Below are positions 48,181 to 57,356 of a stretch of DNA of 64,000 nt, one piece after another. The position numbers and the translations under genes were made by a program. Every line of letters starts with the position of its first letter. The first letter of the stretch is position 1. This DNA is from JAWLHU01 sp049325315 (GTDB taxonomy: Bacteria > Bacillota > Sulfobacillia > Symbiobacteriales > Symbiobacteriaceae), in contig JBMONB010000016.1 of the NCBI GenBank assembly GCA_049325315.1, positions 65,037 through 129,036 of the forward strand. Reading direction: 5' to 3'. The notes under the pieces were generated by a model. That model saw nothing but the letters and a program-made list of their open reading frames with translations. It was not told the origin of the DNA and did not search any database.

Positions 48181-49761
48181 TCAGTTCCAGGGCCAGATCA
48201 GGGTGAGCCAGCGCTCCAGGCGCGGCGCCAACGGACCCGACAGCGCCAGCAGTTCGGTGCGGGTCAGGCTTCGGGTGGCGATCAGGGTGCCCAGGTAGAG
48301 CAACGGGGCGATCAGCAGGGCGCCCAGCAGCGCCTCCCAGCCGCTGATCCTCTCCCAGGCCGCTATCGCAAAGCCGGCCAGCCCGCTCCCCATCACCAGG
48401 GACGCAGCGAGCGGGCCGCTTAGCAGGCGGCCCCAGCGCACCGGCTCGTCCAGCAGGCGCCCCAGGGTCCGGCTATTGAGCCAGAGGCAGATCAGGAACA
48501 TCACCACGCTGGCCACGGCCACCCCCTTCACATCGATCCCCCGAATGGGCGCCAGCAGCGTATCGAGCACCAGCTTCACCGCCATGGCTATGCCCAGGTT
48601 GCGCATGGGCTCCGCCGTCTCCCCCAGCGCCTGAAGCTGGGCGACGGTCATCCAGGTGAGTGGGCCCAGCAGGGCGACGGGGCCCATGTAGCGGAGCGGC
48701 TCCGCCGCCTGGGGCTCCCCGAAGAGGCGGGCGATTGGGGCCGCCAGCACCATCGCCCCCATGGCTACCGGCAGGCAGATCAGGCCGGCGGTGCGCAGGC
48801 CCATCAGCACCCGGTCCCGCACCGCGGCCATATCGCCCCGGGCCTGGGCAGCGGTCAGGGTCGGCATGGTGGCGTTGGCCAGGGCGTTGGTCAGCACGAA
48901 GGGAAACCAGACCACCTGCACGGCGATGCCCGAGTAAGCGCCGTACAGGGCGGTGGCCTCCGACAGGGTATAGCCGGCCCGCCGGAAGCCCTGCTGCACG
49001 ATGCCCACGTCGAGCACGTTCAGCAGCGGCAGGGTGATGGAGCCCACGGTGACCGGCCAGGCCAGCTTCAGCATGCGCCAGCCGAGGCCCCGCGGCGCCT
49101 CCACGGGCCCCCTGGCGACCCGATCCTCCGCCCGAACCCGGCGGACGGTCCAGAGCATATAGGCCAGCGAGGCAACCGCCCCACCGGTGATGCCCAGGGC
49201 GGCCCCTGCCGCCGCGTACTCCCTGCCCAGGGGCAGGAGCAGCCAGGCGGCGCCAATGGTGACCGCCACCTTGGTTCCCTGCTCCAGCACGGAAGCGGCA
49301 GCGCTGGGGGTAATGATCTTGCGCCCCTGTAGGTAGTTCCGGTAGATGGAGTCGAGGGCGAACAGGAGCACCGCCGGCGCCACCGCCATTAACGGGTAGA
49401 AGGCGCGGGGGTCGCCCAGCAGCCGGGCCAGCAGCCCGCCCCCGAGAATCAGCAGGGCGGTGGCGGCGCCCCCTGCCACCAGCGCATAGAGCACCGCCAG
49501 GTGCAAGACCCGGTCAGCGACCGCCAGCTTCCGCTTCTCGGCGTGCGCCGCCACCAGGTTCTGAACAGCGACGGGAACACCGCCCGCCGCCAAGTGCAGG
49601 AGGGCATTGAAGGCAGGCAGGGCCATCTGGTAGATGCCCAGCCCCTCCGACCCGATCAGCCGGGTGAGCGGCAGCCGGACCAGCAGGTTCGAGACCTTGA
49701 TCAGCAGCCCGGCCAGGGCGAGCGCGACCGCCCCACGCACCAGGGACTCCTTGCGGCTCAC
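48181..49761 (-). CDS. SpoVB/MurJ-type lipid flippase (MOP superfamily)
   Basis: The 526-residue membrane protein has about 13-14 hydrophobic segments. N-terminal features: ALAGLLIKVSNLLVRLPLTRLIGSEGLGIYQMA and PVAVQNLVAAHAEK, typical of the stage V sporulation protein B/YtgP branch. Members export lipid-linked peptidoglycan precursors or polysaccharides. GTG 49761 with GGGGGGAAGAG upstream; the longer ORF is excluded by lack of a site. Consistent with a spore-former but not proof. Confidence 0.88.
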   Translation of the reverse strand: MSRKESLVRGAVALALAGLLIKVSNLLVRLPLTRLIGSEGLGIYQMALPAFNALLHLAAGGVPVAVQNLVAAHAEKRKLAVADRVLHLAVLYALVAGGAATALLILGGGLLARLLGDPRAFYPLMAVAPAVLLFALDSIYRNYLQGRKIITPSAAASVLEQGTKVAVTIGAAWLLLPLGREYAAAGAALGITGGAVASLAYMLWTVRRVRAEDRVARGPVEAPRGLGWRMLKLAWPVTVGSITLPLLNVLDVGIVQQGFRRAGYTLSEATALYGAYSGIAVQVVWFPFVLTNALANATMPTLTAAQARGDMAAVRDRVLMGLRTAGLICLPVAMGAMVLAAPIARLFGEPQAAEPLRYMGPVALLGPLTWMTVAQLQALGETAEPMRNLGIAMAVKLVLDTLLAPIRGIDVKGVAVASVVMFLICLWLNSRTLGRLLDEPVRWGRLLSGPLAASLVMGSGLAGFAIAAWERISGWEALLGALLIAPLLYLGTLIATRSLTRTELLALSGPLAPRLERWLTLIWPWN

Positions 49762-49902
49762 GCTCTTCCCCCCTTCCAGAAGGCCCGCGGCCTCCTCAGG
49801 GCCTGGGCCCTGAGGGCATAAATATGCGCCCTCCTGCCCGGAGATACCGGGGGGCCGACCGGTCTGACCCAATCGCAAAAATCCAGGCCACACCAACAGG
49901 AC

Positions 49903-49931
49903 TTCACCCGAACTCACCCGAAATATATAAT
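49903..49931 (+). promoter_or_regulatory. promoter of the MFS exporter gene
   Basis: TTCACC (49903-49908), 17-bp spacer, TATAAT (49926-49931). ACTTCACCCGA and ACTCACCCGA form a direct repeat across the -35. Confidence 0.65.
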
Positions 49932-49960
49932 GTCGTGTATGATTCGGGAGGCGTACAATA

Positions 49961-51205
49961 GTGGATCAGTCGAAGCGGAATCTCTACATTCTCTGGGTCG
50001 GCTGCTTTCTTACGGCCTGCAGCTTTTCGCTGGTGATGCCCTTCCTCCCCCGCTTCATTGCGGAGTTGGGCGTGACCGATAACCTCTATGCCTGGGCGGG
50101 CTGGACCTATGCCATTACCTTTGTGGCGAGCTCGATCATGTCGCCCGTCTGGGGCAACCTGGCCGACCGCTACGGGCGCAAGCCCATGATTATCCGGTCG
50201 GGCCTCTCGATCGGCACCATCTACCTGCTGATGTCCTTCGTGACCAACCCGTACCAGCTCTTCGGCCTCCGCATGCTGAACGGCGCCCTCGCGGGCTTTA
50301 TTCCGTCGGCCATTGCGCTGGTGGCCACCAACACCCCGGAGCACCAGGTAGGCCGGGCGCTGGCGATCCTACAGACCGGCACGGCGTCGGGGGCGATTCT
50401 GGGCCCGCTGCTGGGCGGCACCCTGGCCGAACTGGCGGGCATTCGGGTCACCCTGCGGGTGGCCAGCCTCCTGGTGCTGCTGGCCGCCGTCCTGGTAATC
50501 GTGGGGGTCAAGGAACGGGTCCTGGGCGCAGGCAAGGCCCGCACCAGCGTCATTCAGGATCTGAAGCTGGCGGTGAGCAACAAGACGCTCTTTGCTCTCA
50601 TGGTCTCCGCCATGATGATCAACGCCTCAATTCAGTCGCTGGAGCCGATCCTGGTCAACTTCGTGCCCGAGCTGCGACAAGAGCAGTTCCTCCTCGCCTT
50701 CACCCACCTGCTCTTTGGCCGCGGTGATGCCCACGCCTTCATCGCCGGCTTTATCTTCTCCCTGCCCGCCATGGCCACGGTGATCGCGGCGCCGCGCTGG
50801 GCCCGGCTGGGCGAGCGCCTGGGCTTCGCCAAACTGCTCTCCCTGGGCCTCATGGCCGCCGGCCTGCTGGTGCTGCCCCAGTCGCTAGTCGCCACCGCCG
50901 GCTGGCTGATTCTGCTCCGCTTCCTCTACGGCCTGATGACCGCCGCCGTACAGCCCGCGGTCAACGCCACCCTGGCGGAGGTGGTCCACCCCTCCTTCCG
51001 GGGGAGGGCCTATGGCATCAACACCAGCGCCATGTTCATCGGGGCGGTGCTGGGCCCGACCCTGGGCGGCTACGTGGCCGACGGCTTCGGGCCTCGGGCG
51101 GTCTTCCTGGTGACCGGGGCGATGCTAATGGCCTCGAGTCTCTGGGTCCACCGCCGGCTAGTCAACCGGGATCCGAATGAGCCCCTGGTGGGCGAGCCAA
51201 CCTGA
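49961..51205 (+). CDS. MFS drug-efflux-type transporter
   Basis: A 414-residue protein with 12 predicted membrane helices. Motif A is WGNLADRYGRKPMI between TM2 and TM3, and a motif C-like TGTASGAILGPLLGG lies in TM5, as in DHA1 proton antiporters (MdtG/TetA type). GTG 49961 with GGGAGG at 9 nt. Monocistronic, with its own promoter and terminator. Substrate unknown. Confidence 0.92.
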   Translation: MDQSKRNLYILWVGCFLTACSFSLVMPFLPRFIAELGVTDNLYAWAGWTYAITFVASSIMSPVWGNLADRYGRKPMIIRSGLSIGTIYLLMSFVTNPYQLFGLRMLNGALAGFIPSAIALVATNTPEHQVGRALAILQTGTASGAILGPLLGGTLAELAGIRVTLRVASLLVLLAAVLVIVGVKERVLGAGKARTSVIQDLKLAVSNKTLFALMVSAMMINASIQSLEPILVNFVPELRQEQFLLAFTHLLFGRGDAHAFIAGFIFSLPAMATVIAAPRWARLGERLGFAKLLSLGLMAAGLLVLPQSLVATAGWLILLRFLYGLMTAAVQPAVNATLAEVVHPSFRGRAYGINTSAMFIGAVLGPTLGGYVADGFGPRAVFLVTGAMLMASSLWVHRRLVNRDPNEPLVGEPT

Positions 51206-51211
51206 ACGTAG

Positions 51212-51240
51212 CGGGCGGGTGCGACAATCGCACCCGCCCG
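51212..51240 (+). terminator. terminator of the MFS gene
   Basis: A 13-bp perfect stem (51212-51224 with 51228-51240) is followed by TCCTTCTATT. The DUF5305 gene ends convergently at 51246. Confidence 0.75.
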
Positions 51241-51245
51241 TCCTT

Positions 51246-52421
51246 CTATTCCTCTGGCTCCTTTGCAGCGGCCGCCTGTATGGCCGGCGATCTCCGGCCA
51301 TGGCGGTAGCAGGTGGATCCATCGAGCAGGTAGTAGCTTCCGCCCACCTGAAGCACCGGTCGCTCTGTCTGCAGGTGGAGGTGAATCAGCTGTTCCGGGT
51401 GGGGCACATCCACCAGGGCCACCCCTGCCGGCAGGGTGAAGTCGCTGGCCCGAATCAGCCCGCTGCCCAGCTTCGCCAGGTCGGGGGCGCCGCTCCGCCT
51501 GTGCTGCAGCCAGCGGGCAGCCAGCCCTGCGCCCACCAGGAGCGCGAAGAGCCCCAGCGCCACGTAGGCCACCTGCCGGAGCAGAGCGACCGGTACCGTC
51601 CAGCCCCACAGGTTAACCGAGAGCGGCACCCGCTCATTGGTCTCGAACTGCTGGCTGTCGGTCACGGTGCGCGGCTCATCCACCTCGACGCCGATTCCCC
51701 CGCTGCGCACCAGCACCATCAGCTCCGGGGCGAGCTTGGCGCTTACCGGCTCGCGCTGCCCCTCCACCTCGACCTGCACCGTGGGGCGAACCCGCACCTC
51801 GATCTGGTCGTGGGGGATTTTCAGCTCCTGACTGAACGCCCGCACCTCGGCGATGATCTCCCGAACGGGAATATCGACCGCCAGGTCGTTGAGCCGGAGT
51901 TCGGCTGCCTCCACCGTCACGGTGCGGGGCGCCAGGAACTGGTGCTGCCGGCGCCAGAGGTTGGGCACCCGGATCTCCCCGTCGATCTGATAGGTCGCTC
52001 GAATGGGCGCCTTCCGGTCGGCCCGGAAGTGATAGGGCAGGGTGATGCGGAGCGTCTCGGCCAGCGGGCCTACCAGCACGCGGCGGTAGGCGGGCGGCTC
52101 TACGGGGAGGCGCTGCTGGACCAGATCCTCAGCCCCCACCAGGTCCTGGCTGTAGATCGGCCCCGGCTTGACCCGGGCGGTGAAGTCATAGCGCATCTCC
52201 TGCTGGTAGGCGAACCAGGTCTCCTGGGTCCGGGCCTCCGCCGGCATGGCGCTGACCCGGGCCACGGCGCCCAGCGAGAGCAGGAAGAGCAGGGCCGAGG
52301 CGCCCAGCCAGGACCACGGACTCCGCCCTCCCCGCGGACCGCCCTGCCCGCGTGGCGCACTCCGCCGCCGCAGCCGCGGCGGGTCCAGCGTCCGGCGGAG
52401 CCCCCTTCTTCGTCTCCTCAT
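51246..52421 (-). CDS. DUF5305-like membrane protein of the SipW locus
   Basis: The 391-residue protein begins with an Arg-rich cytoplasmic segment (1-35), has TM1 about 38-58, a large extracellular beta-rich domain (about 65-300), TM2 about 305-330 (LRQVAYVALGLFALLVGAGLAA) and a small cytoplasmic tail. This topology and the TYQIDGEIRVP and FSQELKIPHDQIEVRV strands fit the DUF5305 family, which I recall beside SipW peptidases. The longer ORF start is rejected; ATG 52421 has GAGGGGGG upstream, overlapping the sipW stop. Confidence 0.75.
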   Translation of the reverse strand: MRRRRRGLRRTLDPPRLRRRSAPRGQGGPRGGRSPWSWLGASALLFLLSLGAVARVSAMPAEARTQETWFAYQQEMRYDFTARVKPGPIYSQDLVGAEDLVQQRLPVEPPAYRRVLVGPLAETLRITLPYHFRADRKAPIRATYQIDGEIRVPNLWRRQHQFLAPRTVTVEAAELRLNDLAVDIPVREIIAEVRAFSQELKIPHDQIEVRVRPTVQVEVEGQREPVSAKLAPELMVLVRSGGIGVEVDEPRTVTDSQQFETNERVPLSVNLWGWTVPVALLRQVAYVALGLFALLVGAGLAARWLQHRRSGAPDLAKLGSGLIRASDFTLPAGVALVDVPHPEQLIHLHLQTERPVLQVGGSYYLLDGSTCYRHGRRSPAIQAAAAKEPEE

Positions 52422-52435
52422 CTGTTGATCCCCCC

Positions 52436-53494
52436 TCAGCGCGCCCACAGCGAAATGGCGGTCCAAACCGCCCGAAGCCGCCCGGCCAGGCGCCGGTCGG
52501 TCAGGGCGATCGCGGTCATTAAGAGCAGCGGAACCAGGGCTACGGCCACCGCCGGCAGATGCCAGTGCAGCCGGGCCATCGCCTGCAAGAAGGCGACCGG
52601 CAGAAACGGCAGGTAGACCGACTGGCGCAGGAGCACCTCTTTGCGGCCCGGCGCCTCGCCGGCCACGGAGAGCGTAACCTGCCGCTCGCTGCCCGGCGGC
52701 AGCCAGACCCAGGCCGGCGACCACCGGAAGGAGGGATCGCTCGCGCTCAGTCCCATAATCAGCGGCACCCGCGACGGGTTCTCCAGCGTGACCTGCTCCT
52801 GGCGCTCGCCGCCGAGCAGGATCTGATGGCTGGAGCTCCAGGGATATAGCTCCCGCACCACCTCCACCCTTCCGGCCTGCCGGGAGCTAAGCGACCAGGT
52901 GGAGAGGTAGGTCAGCATGGAGACGCCCAGCCCGAGGGCCAGATAGAGGGCGACCACCCCCGCCAGCCCCCGGGCCCGGCGCCGCCGGACCACCGGCGCG
53001 AAGCCGCGCCAGGCCAGCGTCTGATCGGAGGCCAGCAGGTAGATGCCCAGCACCATGGCGACAGCCGCCACATACGGGTTCGAGAGCGGCCCGCGCTCAA
53101 GGCTGAGCGCTCCCAGACCGGAGACCTTCGCCACCCGCTCCCCCACCATGGGAACCACCCCCGCCACATGGCGTGGGTAGACCAGGTAGGGGTCGGGTGT
53201 CTGGTTGCCGTCGCCCTGGGTGATGAACCCCTCCTGCTCGCTGCCCCCGATAATGCGGTGGACGATCCAGGTCGGATCCTTTTCGGTCTTGAAGACCACG
53301 ATCTGCCCGACCGACAGCCGCCGTCCCAGGAGCGGGACGACGGCGATCAGGTCGCCGGGGTAGAGCGCCGGCACCATCGAGGTGGTGGGCACCGCAGCCA
53401 GTAGGACCGGGCGCCCAGCCAGCCCTCCCATGATGATCGCCAGACTGCCGGCGACCAGCAGCCAGGTGACGAGGCTGATCAGGCGCCCGATCAT
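52436..53494 (-). CDS. sipW: SipW/ER-type signal peptidase I with C-terminal extension
   Basis: The 352-residue protein has a TM segment (about 5-25), then the Ser nucleophile in TTSMVPALYPGDL, His in IVHRIIGG (in place of the usual bacterial Lys) and Asp in ITQGDGNQTPD, which is the Ser-His-Asp set of ER/SipW peptidases. Classic SipW has about 190 residues; this one continues with two more TM segments, an extracellular beta domain (about 215-300) and a final TM. It probably processes the three small proteins encoded just upstream. ATG 53494, 4 nt after the preceding stop. Confidence 0.88.
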   Translation of the reverse strand: MIGRLISLVTWLLVAGSLAIIMGGLAGRPVLLAAVPTTSMVPALYPGDLIAVVPLLGRRLSVGQIVVFKTEKDPTWIVHRIIGGSEQEGFITQGDGNQTPDPYLVYPRHVAGVVPMVGERVAKVSGLGALSLERGPLSNPYVAAVAMVLGIYLLASDQTLAWRGFAPVVRRRRARGLAGVVALYLALGLGVSMLTYLSTWSLSSRQAGRVEVVRELYPWSSSHQILLGGERQEQVTLENPSRVPLIMGLSASDPSFRWSPAWVWLPPGSERQVTLSVAGEAPGRKEVLLRQSVYLPFLPVAFLQAMARLHWHLPAVAVALVPLLLMTAIALTDRRLAGRLRAVWTAISLWAR

Positions 53495-53498
53495 CTCA

Positions 53499-53993
53499 CT
53501 ACGCCTTGGTTGCGGAGAGCACCACGGTAATGGGGTTGCTCTGAATGGTGGCTGTGTCTGCGGTCACAATCTCCATGTAGACGGTCATGGTGCCGGCCGC
53601 CAGCATGTTGGTCGCGCTGACCGCTGTATCGTCGGCCAGGTTCTTGAAGGTGATCGTCATGCCGGCGGGCGTGCCCGTCGTCGAGAGTGTCACGTTAACG
53701 GCGTCATCGGAGTTGTTGGTGATGGAGAAGACCGACTTGAAGACGTAGGTGGAGTCAGGCTGCAGACCGTGGTCCAACGTGATCGCCATGATACCAGAGG
53801 CGGTAGAAACCGCCACATCGCTGTCCAGCGTGGCGGGGGCGATCGGGGTCGTGAGGGCCACCAACGCTGTGGTGGTATTGACGACATCGACCGTCAGGTC
53901 ACTGTTCACTGTGGCTGTCGAGAGGGCCAGAACATTCACCAACACCGCCAGCGCCACGAAGACGACGGCGAGACCAAGAAACCTTGTCTTCAC
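53499..53993 (-). CDS. small exported protein, likely SipW substrate (164 aa)
   Basis: GTG 53993 with AAGGAGGA 7 nt upstream. An N-terminal hydrophobic signal (about 5-24) is followed by STATVNSDLTVDVV; the mature part is Thr/Val/Ala-rich, Cys-free and wholly beta-like, with SVFSITNNSDDAVNVTLS resembling camelysin/TasA-type surface proteins. The ATVNS segment is shared with the next protein upstream, so they are paralogues. Probably a surface or fibre subunit. Confidence 0.75.
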   Translation of the reverse strand: MKTRFLGLAVVFVALAVLVNVLALSTATVNSDLTVDVVNTTTALVALTTPIAPATLDSDVAVSTASGIMAITLDHGLQPDSTYVFKSVFSITNNSDDAVNVTLSTTGTPAGMTITFKNLADDTAVSATNMLAAGTMTVYMEIVTADTATIQSNPITVVLSATKA

Positions 53994-54016
53994 GCTTGAT
54001 TCCTCCTTGCCTTTCT

Positions 54017-54589
54017 TTACCGGGATCCTTCGACTCGGACCGTAAAACTCTGAACCGTGTCGCTTCCGGAACCGATCTCCCACCAGAAGTCGACCTCGAA
54101 GGCCCCATCGGGGGCGAGCGAGGCGGCACAGGGGAGCGCGCTCCCCCCGCTGCCTGCAACCGCCGTTCCGGTGCCGGTATCGCCGGCCGCGCGGAGATAG
54201 ATGGCCGCCAGGTCTGCCACACCGCCTCCCGGAACATAGGCTGAGATACAGAGCGTCTCGTCGCTCCGGTTGGTCACCGTGAAGAGCCCCCGGTACCGAA
54301 ACTGGTCGCGATAGGCCAGGGCGTTGGGGGGGAACCCATACGACGTGCCCGCATTCAGCCCTTTGGTAAAATCCAGAACCAGAGCATCCTGGGTCAGGGT
54401 GTCGCGGTAGGCAGCCGTGCCCGAGGCGTTGCCATCGGCGGCCCCCGGCGCGAGCGAGATCAGCGCCTGGCTGGTGGAGACCACCGCAACCGTGGTCGCT
54501 GAGTTCACGGTGGCAGAGCGGACCGCCACAGCATTGGGCAGCGAGAGCAGCACGCCGAGCAGGAGCGCCAGAAGCACCGCCAATCGCAT
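54017..54589 (-). CDS. small exported protein, likely SipW substrate (190 aa)
   Basis: ATG 54589 with AAGGGGGGA upstream. Signal segment about 2-22, then VRSATVNSATTVAVV, matching the neighbouring protein. The beta-rich body has FRYRGLFTVTNRSDETLCISAYVPGG and two Cys (about 133 and 164) that could form a disulfide. Same operon, 23 nt before the next gene. Confidence 0.75.
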   Translation of the reverse strand: MRLAVLLALLLGVLLSLPNAVAVRSATVNSATTVAVVSTSQALISLAPGAADGNASGTAAYRDTLTQDALVLDFTKGLNAGTSYGFPPNALAYRDQFRYRGLFTVTNRSDETLCISAYVPGGGVADLAAIYLRAAGDTGTGTAVAGSGGSALPCAASLAPDGAFEVDFWWEIGSGSDTVQSFTVRVEGSR

Positions 54590-54602
54590 GATCCGTCCCC
54601 CC

Positions 54603-55100
54603 TTACGGGCACCCGCCGCCCAGACCGGTAGATCCGGCCTGAACCGTCACCTGCCCCGTGAAGTACAACTCGACGTAGAAGCCGGCGCTGTCGCTGGTCT
54701 TCCCCCGAAAGACAACGGTGCGCGTCGCCTCCGTGGTGCCCGGGGTCAGTGTGACATCGCGGCAGGCGGCCACGCCGTCGGCCGGCAGAATATCGGACCC
54801 CGATGCCGAAAGGAAGCCGCCCCCGCCATCGTCTTGCACCGACCAGGTTAGCGTAAGCGAGGAGCCGTAACTGTTGGTGCACTGAAAATAGGCGCCGGTG
54901 CTGCCGACCCCGCTCTGGAGGGTAATCGTGCTGGGCACCGCGCAGTGGACCAGGCTGTTCGCTGCGGAAATGCTGTAGACGGCCGGATCCGAGGCTGGTG
55001 TGTTCACCTGCCCCTGCTGAAGGGCCGAGACCTGCGTCAGGAGAGGAAAGAGGCCGGCAGTGGCCGCGACAATAAGCACCCACCCCAGCATCCTTCGCAA
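54603..55100 (-). CDS. small exported protein of the SipW locus (165 aa)
   Basis: I prefer TTG 55100 (AGGAGGTG upstream) to ATG 55091, which has no site. A hydrophobic signal (about 4-24) ends near VSALQQG; the mature part is Ser/Thr/Gly-rich beta with four Cys (CAVPS, FQC, CRD and a penultimate CP), suggesting two disulfides. It is the first gene of the operon and the most divergent of the three small proteins. Confidence 0.7.
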   Translation of the reverse strand: MRRMLGWVLIVAATAGLFPLLTQVSALQQGQVNTPASDPAVYSISAANSLVHCAVPSTITLQSGVGSTGAYFQCTNSYGSSLTLTWSVQDDGGGGFLSASGSDILPADGVAACRDVTLTPGTTEATRTVVFRGKTSDSAGFYVELYFTGQVTVQAGSTGLGGGCP

Positions 55101-55203
55101 CGCCGAACACCTCCTGTCCGCATCGTATAGCCTTCGAACCATTAAATAGGCGACCTAGAAATCGTATAATATAATGGAATTATACCCCATATCCGTCGCG
55201 GAA

Positions 55204-55232
55204 TCTACAGTTTGTCGCTAAAAATCTGTCAA
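55204..55232 (-). promoter_or_regulatory. probable promoter of the SipW operon
   Basis: Minus strand TTGACA (55232-55227), 17-bp spacer, TGTAGA (55209-55204). TATAAT-like sequences at 55164-55185 are alternatives. Confidence 0.6.
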
Positions 55233-55263
55233 CATTGCATCAAAAACCGAGACCGGGGTGGGG

Positions 55264-55295
55264 AAAAGAAAAACTGCACGCCCTAAGCTGTGCAG
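55264..55295 (-). terminator. terminator downstream of the GCGGATTA element
   Basis: The stem CTGCAC/GTGCAG (55274-55279 with 55290-55295) is followed by TTTTTCTTTT on the minus strand: a second stop signal beyond the ABC genes and the element. Confidence 0.7.
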
Positions 55296-55310
55296 TCAGG
55301 TTGATTATTT

Positions 55311-55485
55311 CGCCGCGGATTGCGCGGATTACGCGGATTTCCGGACATGCGCGGATTACCTGGCGACTCCGGTGCGGGCCTAGATTTTATAGATCATATA
55401 TTTTAATTGGAAGAACAGCGACAGGTTCTACCTGATAATCCGCGATTGCCTTTAAATCCGCGTAATCCGCGTAATCCGCGGCCAA
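55311..55485. repeat. GCGGATTA-rich inverted intergenic element, copy 2
   Basis: The left end (55313 on) has GCGGATT units and TTTCCGGACA as in copy 1; the right end (about 55455-55485) is ATCCGCGTAATCCGCGTAAT-type sequence ending CCGCGGCCAATA, the complement of the copy 1 left end including the TATTGGCC flank. No ORF. It is flanked by two terminators. Confidence 0.75.
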
Positions 55486-55530
55486 TAAAAATGACCAGAC
55501 TGCACACGCCCAGTTGGCGGCACAGTCTGG
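55486..55530 (-). terminator. terminator of the ABC exporter operon
   Basis: CCAGACTG (55495-55502) pairs with 55523-55530; TCATTTTTATTGG follows on the minus strand. Confidence 0.75.
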
Positions 55531-55538
55531 CAAAAGTG

Positions 55539-57356
55539 CTACGTCCTCGTAGCGGCCTCCTCCAGCAGCTTGAACTGGCCCAGGTAGAGGTCTGCGTACC
55601 GGCCGTTCAGCGCCAGCAGCTCCTCGTGGGTCCCCTCCTCCACCACCTGGCCCTCATCGATAAAGTAGATGCGGCTGGCGGAGCGAATGGTGGAGAGCCG
55701 GTGGGCGATTACGAAGGAGGTCCGCCCCTTCAGGAGCCGCTCCAGCGCCTTCTGGATCAGGGTCTCGGTGTAGGTGTCGATATTCGAGGTCGCCTCGTCT
55801 AAGATCAGGATCGACGGGTTGGCGCAGAGCGCCCGGGCGAAGGCAACCAGCTGGCGCTGGCCCACCGAGAGCTTCGAGCCCCGCTCGTTGACCTGCGTGT
55901 CGTAGCCCTGGCTCATCCGGCTGATGAACTCGTGGGCGCCCACCGCCCTGGCGGCGGCCTCCACCTCTTCATCGGTCGCCTCGGGCCGGCCGTAGCGGAT
56001 ATTCTCCCGGATGGTGCCGGTGAAGAGGAAGGTGTCCTGGAGCACGATCCCCAGCTGGCTGCGCCAGGAGTGCTGGGTCACCCGGGTGATATCGTGGCCG
56101 TCGACCAGCACCTGCCCGCCCTGCGGCTCGTAGAACCGGGCCAGCAGGTTGATGACGCTGGACTTGCCGGCCCCGGTGGGACCCACCAGGGCGATGGTCT
56201 GGCCGGGCTCGGCGGAGAGGTTGATTCCCTTGAGCACCGGCTGATCCTGCTTGTAGCCGAAGACCACCTCTTTGAACTCCACCGAGCCCTTCACCCGGGG
56301 CAGGTCGTAGGCGCCCTCGACATCTTGAATCTCGGGCTTCTGCTCCAGCACCTCCACCACCCGCTCGGCGGATACGATGGCGGCCTGGAAGACGTTGAAG
56401 ACCTGCGAGAGATCCCGGATCGGCATGAAGAACCGGTTCAGGTAGAAGATAAAGGCCGCCACCTGGCCCACGGTCACCCCGGCGGTCCCGCCGCTGATCA
56501 GCGTGCCGCCGTGCCAGAGCACCAGGGTGATGCCGAAGGCGGCTACCACCTCGATGGTGGGAATGAACATCGCCCAGACCGTTACCGCCTCCATGTTGGC
56601 CTGGCGGGTTTGCTCGTTGATCTGGTTGAACTGCTCCTGATTCTGCCCCTCCCGGGTAAAGGCCTGGGTGACCCGCATGCCCGAGATCGACTCGGCCAGG
56701 TTGGCGTTCATGTCCGCATGGCGGCGGCGCATCTGCATGAACGCATCGCGCAGCCGGTTCTTGAAGTACTGGAGCACCAGAATCAAGACCGGAATGGTAA
56801 TGAACGAGACCAGCGCCAGGCGCCAGTTCATGGAGAGCATTGTCGCCATGATCGTGATCAGGACCATGGTGTCGGCAAAGATCGTCACCAGGCCCGAGGA
56901 GACCAATTGGTTAATGGCATCGACGTCCGACATCAGCCGGGACATGATCCGGCCGGTGGCCATGGAGTCGAAGAAGTGGAAGCCCAGCCGCTGCAGATGG
57001 CGGAACATCTTCTCCCGCAGGTCGAAGATGATCGTCTGGCCCACCCAGGAGACGATATAGGTCTGGCCATAGCTGGACCACCAGTTGAGGAAGGCGGTGA
57101 CCAGGAAGGCCAGGGCGATCCAGTTCAGGCCGGCGGCGCTCTTTTGGACAATATAGGTGTCGATCGCCTGCTGGATCAGATAGGGTCCCACCAGCCCGGT
57201 AATGGCGGTGGCGGCCATTAACAGGACGCCGATCCCCAGCCGCCCGGTGTACGGGCGAATGAAGGACCACATGAGCCGGTAGACCTTCGGGTTTACGTCG
57301 CGCAGCTTGACATCGTAATCATCAAGCCGGAATGCACCAGGTCCGCCCCATCCCAT
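55539..57356 (-). CDS. heterodimeric ABC exporter half-transporter, subunit 2
   Basis: The 605-residue protein has six TM helices (about 40-330) and an ABC domain. Walker A is GPTGAGKSS, Walker B LILDEATSNID, switch His in IAHRLST. The signature is LSVGQ instead of LSGGQ. It starts right after the stop of subunit 1 (TAAATG). With subunit 1 it forms a BmrCD/TM287-288-like exporter with one degenerate nucleotide site. Substrate unknown, probably drugs or lipids. Confidence 0.92.
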   Translation of the reverse strand: MGWGGPGAFRLDDYDVKLRDVNPKVYRLMWSFIRPYTGRLGIGVLLMAATAITGLVGPYLIQQAIDTYIVQKSAAGLNWIALAFLVTAFLNWWSSYGQTYIVSWVGQTIIFDLREKMFRHLQRLGFHFFDSMATGRIMSRLMSDVDAINQLVSSGLVTIFADTMVLITIMATMLSMNWRLALVSFITIPVLILVLQYFKNRLRDAFMQMRRRHADMNANLAESISGMRVTQAFTREGQNQEQFNQINEQTRQANMEAVTVWAMFIPTIEVVAAFGITLVLWHGGTLISGGTAGVTVGQVAAFIFYLNRFFMPIRDLSQVFNVFQAAIVSAERVVEVLEQKPEIQDVEGAYDLPRVKGSVEFKEVVFGYKQDQPVLKGINLSAEPGQTIALVGPTGAGKSSVINLLARFYEPQGGQVLVDGHDITRVTQHSWRSQLGIVLQDTFLFTGTIRENIRYGRPEATDEEVEAAARAVGAHEFISRMSQGYDTQVNERGSKLSVGQRQLVAFARALCANPSILILDEATSNIDTYTETLIQKALERLLKGRTSFVIAHRLSTIRSASRIYFIDEGQVVEEGTHEELLALNGRYADLYLGQFKLLEEAATRT

